Positions 7,217 to 8,306 of a stretch of 8,306 bases of DNA are shown here, one piece after another. The stretch spans positions 1-8,306 of the forward strand of contig JACQTM010000101.1 in the NCBI GenBank assembly GCA_016210825.1. Direction: 5' to 3'. Below the pieces are notes generated by a model. It saw only the letters and a list, made by a program, of their open reading frames with translations. It ran no database searches and was not told the origin of the DNA. The position numbers were made by a program, and so were the translations under genes. The stretch is from Hyphomicrobiales bacterium. Lineage in GTDB: Bacteria > Pseudomonadota > Alphaproteobacteria > Rhizobiales > Xanthobacteraceae. Within the stretch, counting starts at the first letter, position 1, and every line of letters begins with the position of its first letter.

Positions 7217-8049
7217 GATGGGTCGGGAGTAGTCTCGCCAGACGCAGCTGAGGCTGCAGCCATGGTCAGTGGCCGATTGCCATCTCGGATAAATGAAATC
7301 ATTTCAGTAACAAGCGGATCGTTACCGTGGGTTTCGGCAATCTTCTCAAGCCGTTTGCGAAAGATCCCTGGGCCAAGAAACAACTCTTGGTAAGCGGCGC
7401 GCAGACCGTGGATGTCAGTTTTCGAAAATCCGCGGCGGCGCATGCCGACGACATTGAGACCGACGAGATCAGCAAGCGGCCCCCACGCCATTCCCCAGGG
7501 AATGATATCGGCGCGTACACCGCTAAGACCGACAATCATCGCACCTTCGCCGATACGCACAAATTGACGCACGGCCACTCCACCACCGAAATTGACGTTG
7601 TCACCAATGGTGCAATGGCCGCCAAGCAGAACGTTATTTGCGAAGGTGACGTTACTCCCGACCTTGCAGTCGTGAGCGACATGAGCGCCGACCATGAGGA
7701 AACATTTATCGCCAACCTCGGTCACGCCGCGATCGTCCTCGGTTCCAATATTCATCGTCACATGTTCGCGGATATCGCAATCGGAACCGATAGTGAGTCG
7801 TGTGGCGCCACCGCGATATTTAACCGATTGCGGCGGAGTTCCGAGCGAGGCAAAGGGGTAGACAACGGTTCGCGCTCCGATGCGCGTATGGCCGGATACA
7901 TGCACGTGCGAAATGAGCTGGCAGCCATCATCAATCACAACGTTGGCACCAACAACGCAATAGGGGCCAATCGATGCCTCCCGACCGATCTCCGCTCCCC
8001 TGTCGATCCGTGCGGTTGGATCGATACCTAACTTTGCCGTCTTATTCAT
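7213..8049 (-). CDS. lpxA: UDP-N-acetylglucosamine acyltransferase
   Basis: LpxA transfers an (R)-3-hydroxyacyl chain from acyl carrier protein to UDP-GlcNAc, the first step of lipid A synthesis. The 278-residue product is mostly left-handed beta-helix: hexapeptide repeats such as IGREAS, IGPYCV, VGSNVT and IGDNVN run over residues 8-180. The helical C-terminal segment with NVVGMRRRGFS follows, ending in a low-complexity tail of about 20 residues. The catalytic base is H126 in GAHVAHDC, with H123 nearby. G174 aligns with E. coli G173, the acyl-length ruler, suggesting room for a long chain. R161 (VRQF) stands where E. coli has H160. The start MNKTAKLGIDPTA at 8049 overlaps fabZ by 8 bp; an in-frame start at 8109 would run 68 bp into fabZ and add 20 residues of no LpxA character. 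Whether the acceptor is UDP-GlcNAc or its 3-amino analogue cannot be decided here; no gnnA or gnnB lies in the window. Confidence 0.95.
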   Translation of the reverse strand: MNKTAKLGIDPTARIDRGAEIGREASIGPYCVVGANVVIDDGCQLISHVHVSGHTRIGARTVVYPFASLGTPPQSVKYRGGATRLTIGSDCDIREHVTMNIGTEDDRGVTEVGDKCFLMVGAHVAHDCKVGSNVTFANNVLLGGHCTIGDNVNFGGGVAVRQFVRIGEGAMIVGLSGVRADIIPWGMAWGPLADLVGLNVVGMRRRGFSKTDIHGLRAAYQELFLGPGIFRKRLEKIAETHGNDPLVTEMISFIRDGNRPLTMAAASAASGETTPDPS

Positions 8050-8306
8050 CGACCAGCATCGCGCCGACTTCGGCTTCCGCGACAAGTTCGCCTGCAACTT
8101 TAGCCTCACCGCGGAACCACCACATCGTTTTGCGCTTGGCGATTTTCGTCATGTGATACTCGATGGTATCGCCGGGCATGACTGGTTTACGAAATTTTGC
8201 CTTATCGATGGTCAGGAAATAGACTGATTGTGGCCTCTGACCGGCACGTGAGCAGACACACAGCACACCAGCGGTCTGCGCCATGCCTTCAATCATCAGG
8301 ACTCCG
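8042..8306 (-). CDS. fabZ: 3-hydroxyacyl-ACP dehydratase FabZ, C-terminal part (5' end outside window)
   Basis: FabZ is a hot-dog-fold dehydratase that converts (R)-3-hydroxyacyl-ACP to trans-2-enoyl-ACP in fatty acid elongation. Only the last 87 residues and the TAA stop are present; the frame is open to the right edge. The visible part begins GVLMIEGMAQ, the family segment that carries the catalytic glutamate. The catalytic histidine, in the preceding HFPG motif, lies beyond the edge. KFRKPVMPGDTIEY further on is also characteristic. The ATG at 8294-8296 is internal to this motif (the M of VLMIEGM) and is not the true start. The gene overlaps lpxA by 8 bp, the standard lpx cluster arrangement; lpxD is expected further right. 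Its substrate pool is shared with LpxA, so co-expression balances membrane phospholipid against lipid A. Confidence 0.95.
   Translation of the reverse strand, partial: GVLMIEGMAQTAGVLCVCSRAGQRPQSVYFLTIDKAKFRKPVMPGDTIEYHMTKIAKRKTMWWFRGEAKVAGELVAEAEVGAMLVDE

Noticed and set aside
7327..8031. Long open frame (234 codons) on the plus strand
   Set aside because: It lies wholly antisense to lpxA, has no recognisable domain, and its composition follows from the GC-rich codon pattern of lpxA.
8050..8109. Upstream start for lpxA
   Set aside because: It would overlap fabZ by 68 bp, and its residues are not LpxA-like; the 8049 ATG matches the family start.
1..8306. Mobile element, CRISPR, toxin-antitoxin, defence or new multi-gene system
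   Set aside because: All sizeable genes are recognised housekeeping enzymes, no transposase or direct-repeat array was seen, and the spacers are too short to hide a further system.

Overview
This window looks like chromosomal core DNA from an alphaproteobacterium, most likely of the Hyphomicrobiales (Rhizobiales) type. The evidence is the gene order fabZ-lpxA-lpxI-lpxB next to gltA and gltX, the use of LpxI (the UDP-diacylglucosamine hydrolase typical of alphaproteobacteria), ATGA-coupled genes and a moderately GC-rich composition. No composition or phylogeny was computed, so the taxonomic call is an inference.

Layout from left to right. Positions 1-884 (minus) hold the first 294 residues of a glutaminyl-tRNA synthetase (glnS), which runs off the left edge. 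A 131-bp divergent spacer containing a perfect 7+7 inverted repeat separates it from gltX (plus, 1016-2467), a glutamyl-tRNA synthetase. A 219-bp spacer with small hairpins and a good ribosome binding site leads to gltA (plus, 2687-4000), citrate synthase. From the other side comes a minus-strand operon, in transcription order: fabZ (3' part, entering at the right edge), lpxA, lpxI, lpxB, and a KAS III gene (fabH-like) that ends at 3997. The fabZ/lpxA, lpxA/lpxI and lpxI/lpxB junctions overlap by 8, 4 and 4 bp. The KAS III gene follows after 59 bp and meets gltA head-on, so that one TTAA provides both stop codons.

The minus-strand operon covers the early cytoplasmic steps of lipid A synthesis plus two fatty-acid enzymes. 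FabZ and LpxA compete for (R)-3-hydroxyacyl-ACP. LpxA acylates UDP-GlcNAc, LpxI makes 2,3-diacylglucosamine-1-phosphate, and LpxB condenses that product with UDP-diacylglucosamine. The KAS III would start new acyl chains from acetyl-CoA, the same substrate that GltA consumes. The plus-strand genes serve glutamate charging and entry into the citric acid cycle.

No mobile element, CRISPR array, RNA gene or clearly new system is visible. The points most worth a second look are the Bacteroidetes-like sequence signature of the KAS III at the end of the lpx operon, its zero-gap convergence with gltA together with a hairpin inside its coding sequence, the divergent glnS/gltX pair with its palindrome, and active-site or metal-site substitutions in LpxA and GltX.
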